A stretch of DNA of 6,586 nucleotides from positions 1 to 6,586 of the forward strand of contig JAEWIV010000045.1 of NCBI GenBank assembly GCA_023386865.1, given 5' to 3'. The translations under genes and the position numbers were made by a program. Shown here piece after piece: positions 5,477-6,586 of the stretch; the first letter of the stretch is position 1, and each line of letters starts with the position of its first letter. Below the pieces are notes generated by a model, which saw only the letters and a program-made list of their open reading frames with translations, was not told where the DNA came from and made no database searches. This DNA comes from Pseudomonadota bacterium (lineage in GTDB: Bacteria; Pseudomonadota; Alphaproteobacteria; Reyranellales; Reyranellaceae).

Positions 5477-6586
5477 TCATCCCTGGAGCGTCGCGTCGAG
5501 GGCGGCGACGAAACGATCGAGCTCGCTCTCCGTGTTGTAGACGTGCACCGAGGCACGCATGACGTTCTGCAGGCCGCGACCCCTGAGGTCGAGGCGCGAG
5601 GAGAACTGGGTCGAGACGGTGACGTTGATCGCCTGCTGGCGCAGCTTGGCCTTGAGCTCGTCGTGGTCCTGGCCGGCCACGGCGAAGGTCACGATCGCCC
5701 CCTTGACCTTGCCGAGATCGGTCAAGGTGACGCCCTTCACGGCCGAAAGCCGCGTTCGCAGGCCGTCGGCCAGCTCGCGCAAGCGCGTCCAGATCGGCTC
5801 GATGCCGAGCTCGTCGATCTGGTCGGCGGCGACTTTCAGGCCGATGACGCCGGCGAAGTAGCGCTCCCAGTTCTCGAAGCGCCGCGCGTCGGTGCGCACG
5901 CTGTAGGCATTGTCGTCGGTCCACTTGGCGGCGTGGTTGTCGAGCAGGATCGGCTCGATATGGCCCGTCGTGGCGCGCTTGGCATAGAGAAAGCCCGTGC
6001 CGCGCGGGCCGCGCATGTACTTGCGTCCCGTCACCGACAGGAAGTCGCATCCGACCTTGCGGACATCGACCGGCAACTGGCCGACCGACTGGCAGGCATC
6101 GAGCAGGTAGAGCACGCCGGCGTCGTTGGCGATCTTGCCGACGGCCTCGGCCGGCTGCACCAGGCCGCCCTGGGTGGGCACATGCGAGATCGATACCAGC
6201 TTGGTGCGCTGGTCGATCGATCGTTCCAGCGCACCGAGATCGATCTGGCCGTAGTTGTCGTCGGGCACCACGACGATCTCCGCACCGGTTTTCTTCGCGA
6301 CCTGCAGATAGGAGATGTAGTTCGACGAATACTCGCTGACGCAGGTCAGGATGCGATCGCCGGGCTTGAAGTCGAGGGAGTAGAAGGCGAGATCCCAGGC
6401 GCGGGTGGCGTTCTCGACGAAGGCGATCTCGTCGGGGTCGGCGCCGACCAGCCGGGCGACGGCCGGATAGAAGCCTTCCAGCTCGTCATGCGCTTGGGCA
6501 GCGGCTTCGTAGCCGCCAATCTCCGCCTCGAGCTTGAGATGATTGACCGTGGCGTCGAGCGTGCGCTGGCTCGGCAGGGCCGAGCC
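5477..6586 (-). CDS. Class V aminotransferase-fold PLP-dependent enzyme (N-terminus outside the window)
   Basis: The frame is open from the right edge to a TGA at 5479-5477, giving 369 visible residues. The first ones (G-S-A-L-P-S) match the region that usually follows an L-N-H-A motif, so perhaps 10-20 residues are missing. PLP-site features, in visible numbering: E-N-A-T (58-61), E85-Y-S-S-N, Asp163 and Gln166 in L-L-D-A-C-Q-S-V-G-Q, and the Schiff-base Lys189 in T-G-R-K-Y-M-R-G-P-R-G-T-G. The C-terminal M-R-A-S-V-H-V-Y-N-T-E-S-E carries the substrate-carboxylate Arg344. The loop where cysteine desulfurases carry their active-site Cys reads V-S-T-Q-F-S-S-R-L-D, without cysteine, so a desulfurase role is unlikely. 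This places it with the isopenicillin-N-epimerase/EgtE-like group, whose substrates are varied; no neighbour in view indicates one. It is convergent with msrA, 35 bp apart. Confidence 0.88.
   Translation of the reverse strand, partial: GSALPSQRTLDATVNHLKLEAEIGGYEAAAQAHDELEGFYPAVARLVGADPDEIAFVENATRAWDLAFYSLDFKPGDRILTCVSEYSSNYISYLQVAKKTGAEIVVVPDDNYGQIDLGALERSIDQRTKLVSISHVPTQGGLVQPAEAVGKIANDAGVLYLLDACQSVGQLPVDVRKVGCDFLSVTGRKYMRGPRGTGFLYAKRATTGHIEPILLDNHAAKWTDDNAYSVRTDARRFENWERYFAGVIGLKVAADQIDELGIEPIWTRLRELADGLRTRLSAVKGVTLTDLGKVKGAIVTFAVAGQDHDELKAKLRQQAINVTVSTQFSSRLDLRGRGLQNVMRASVHVYNTESELDRFVAALDATLQG

Overview
The window reads as ordinary chromosomal sequence from a high-GC alphaproteobacterium. 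That assignment is an inference from the strong G/C third-position bias, the protein styles (a small SH3_4-type periplasmic protein, a YihY/BrkB protein, an MsrA ending in the GTGVSCP form) and the weak or absent Shine-Dalgarno sequences at several starts. A Rhodospirillales or Hyphomicrobiales relative is plausible; the genus cannot be fixed. Coding density is high: eight protein genes, two of them cut by the window edges, with no gap above about 155 bp. I see no tRNA, rRNA, insertion sequence, CRISPR array or phage gene.

Layout from left to right. (1) A leftward pair: the N-terminus of a TonB/TolA-like envelope protein (1-215), preceded by a secreted double-SH3 protein (251-787). (2) A 155-bp divergent regulatory region (788-942). 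(3) A rightward D-2-hydroxyacid dehydrogenase of the glyoxylate/hydroxypyruvate reductase type (943-1938). (4) Convergent to it, a tight leftward operon for membrane functions: a YecN-like MAPEG protein (4702-4316), a short PlsB-like glycerol-phosphate acyltransferase (4295-2877) and a YihY/BrkB inner-membrane protein (2873-1971). The gaps are 20 bp and 3 bp. (5) A 73-bp divergent promoter region (4703-4775) with two strong, oppositely oriented Shine-Dalgarno sequences and a perfect 10-bp palindrome. (6) Rightward msrA (4776-5441). (7) Convergent to it, a leftward class V PLP-dependent aminotransferase-fold enzyme (5477 to beyond 6586) whose first residues lie outside the window.

How the genes may work together: the MAPEG-PlsB-BrkB run is the clearest functional unit, an envelope or phospholipid cluster. 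MsrA repairs oxidised methionine and shares its upstream region with the MAPEG gene, so joint control of membrane and oxidative-stress functions is possible but unproven. The dehydrogenase and the PLP enzyme look like stand-alone metabolic genes. I found no convincing new system. The points most worth a second look are the compact PlsB variant with its membrane-protein partners, the palindrome between msrA and the MAPEG gene, and the starts without a visible ribosome binding site around 787 and 943.
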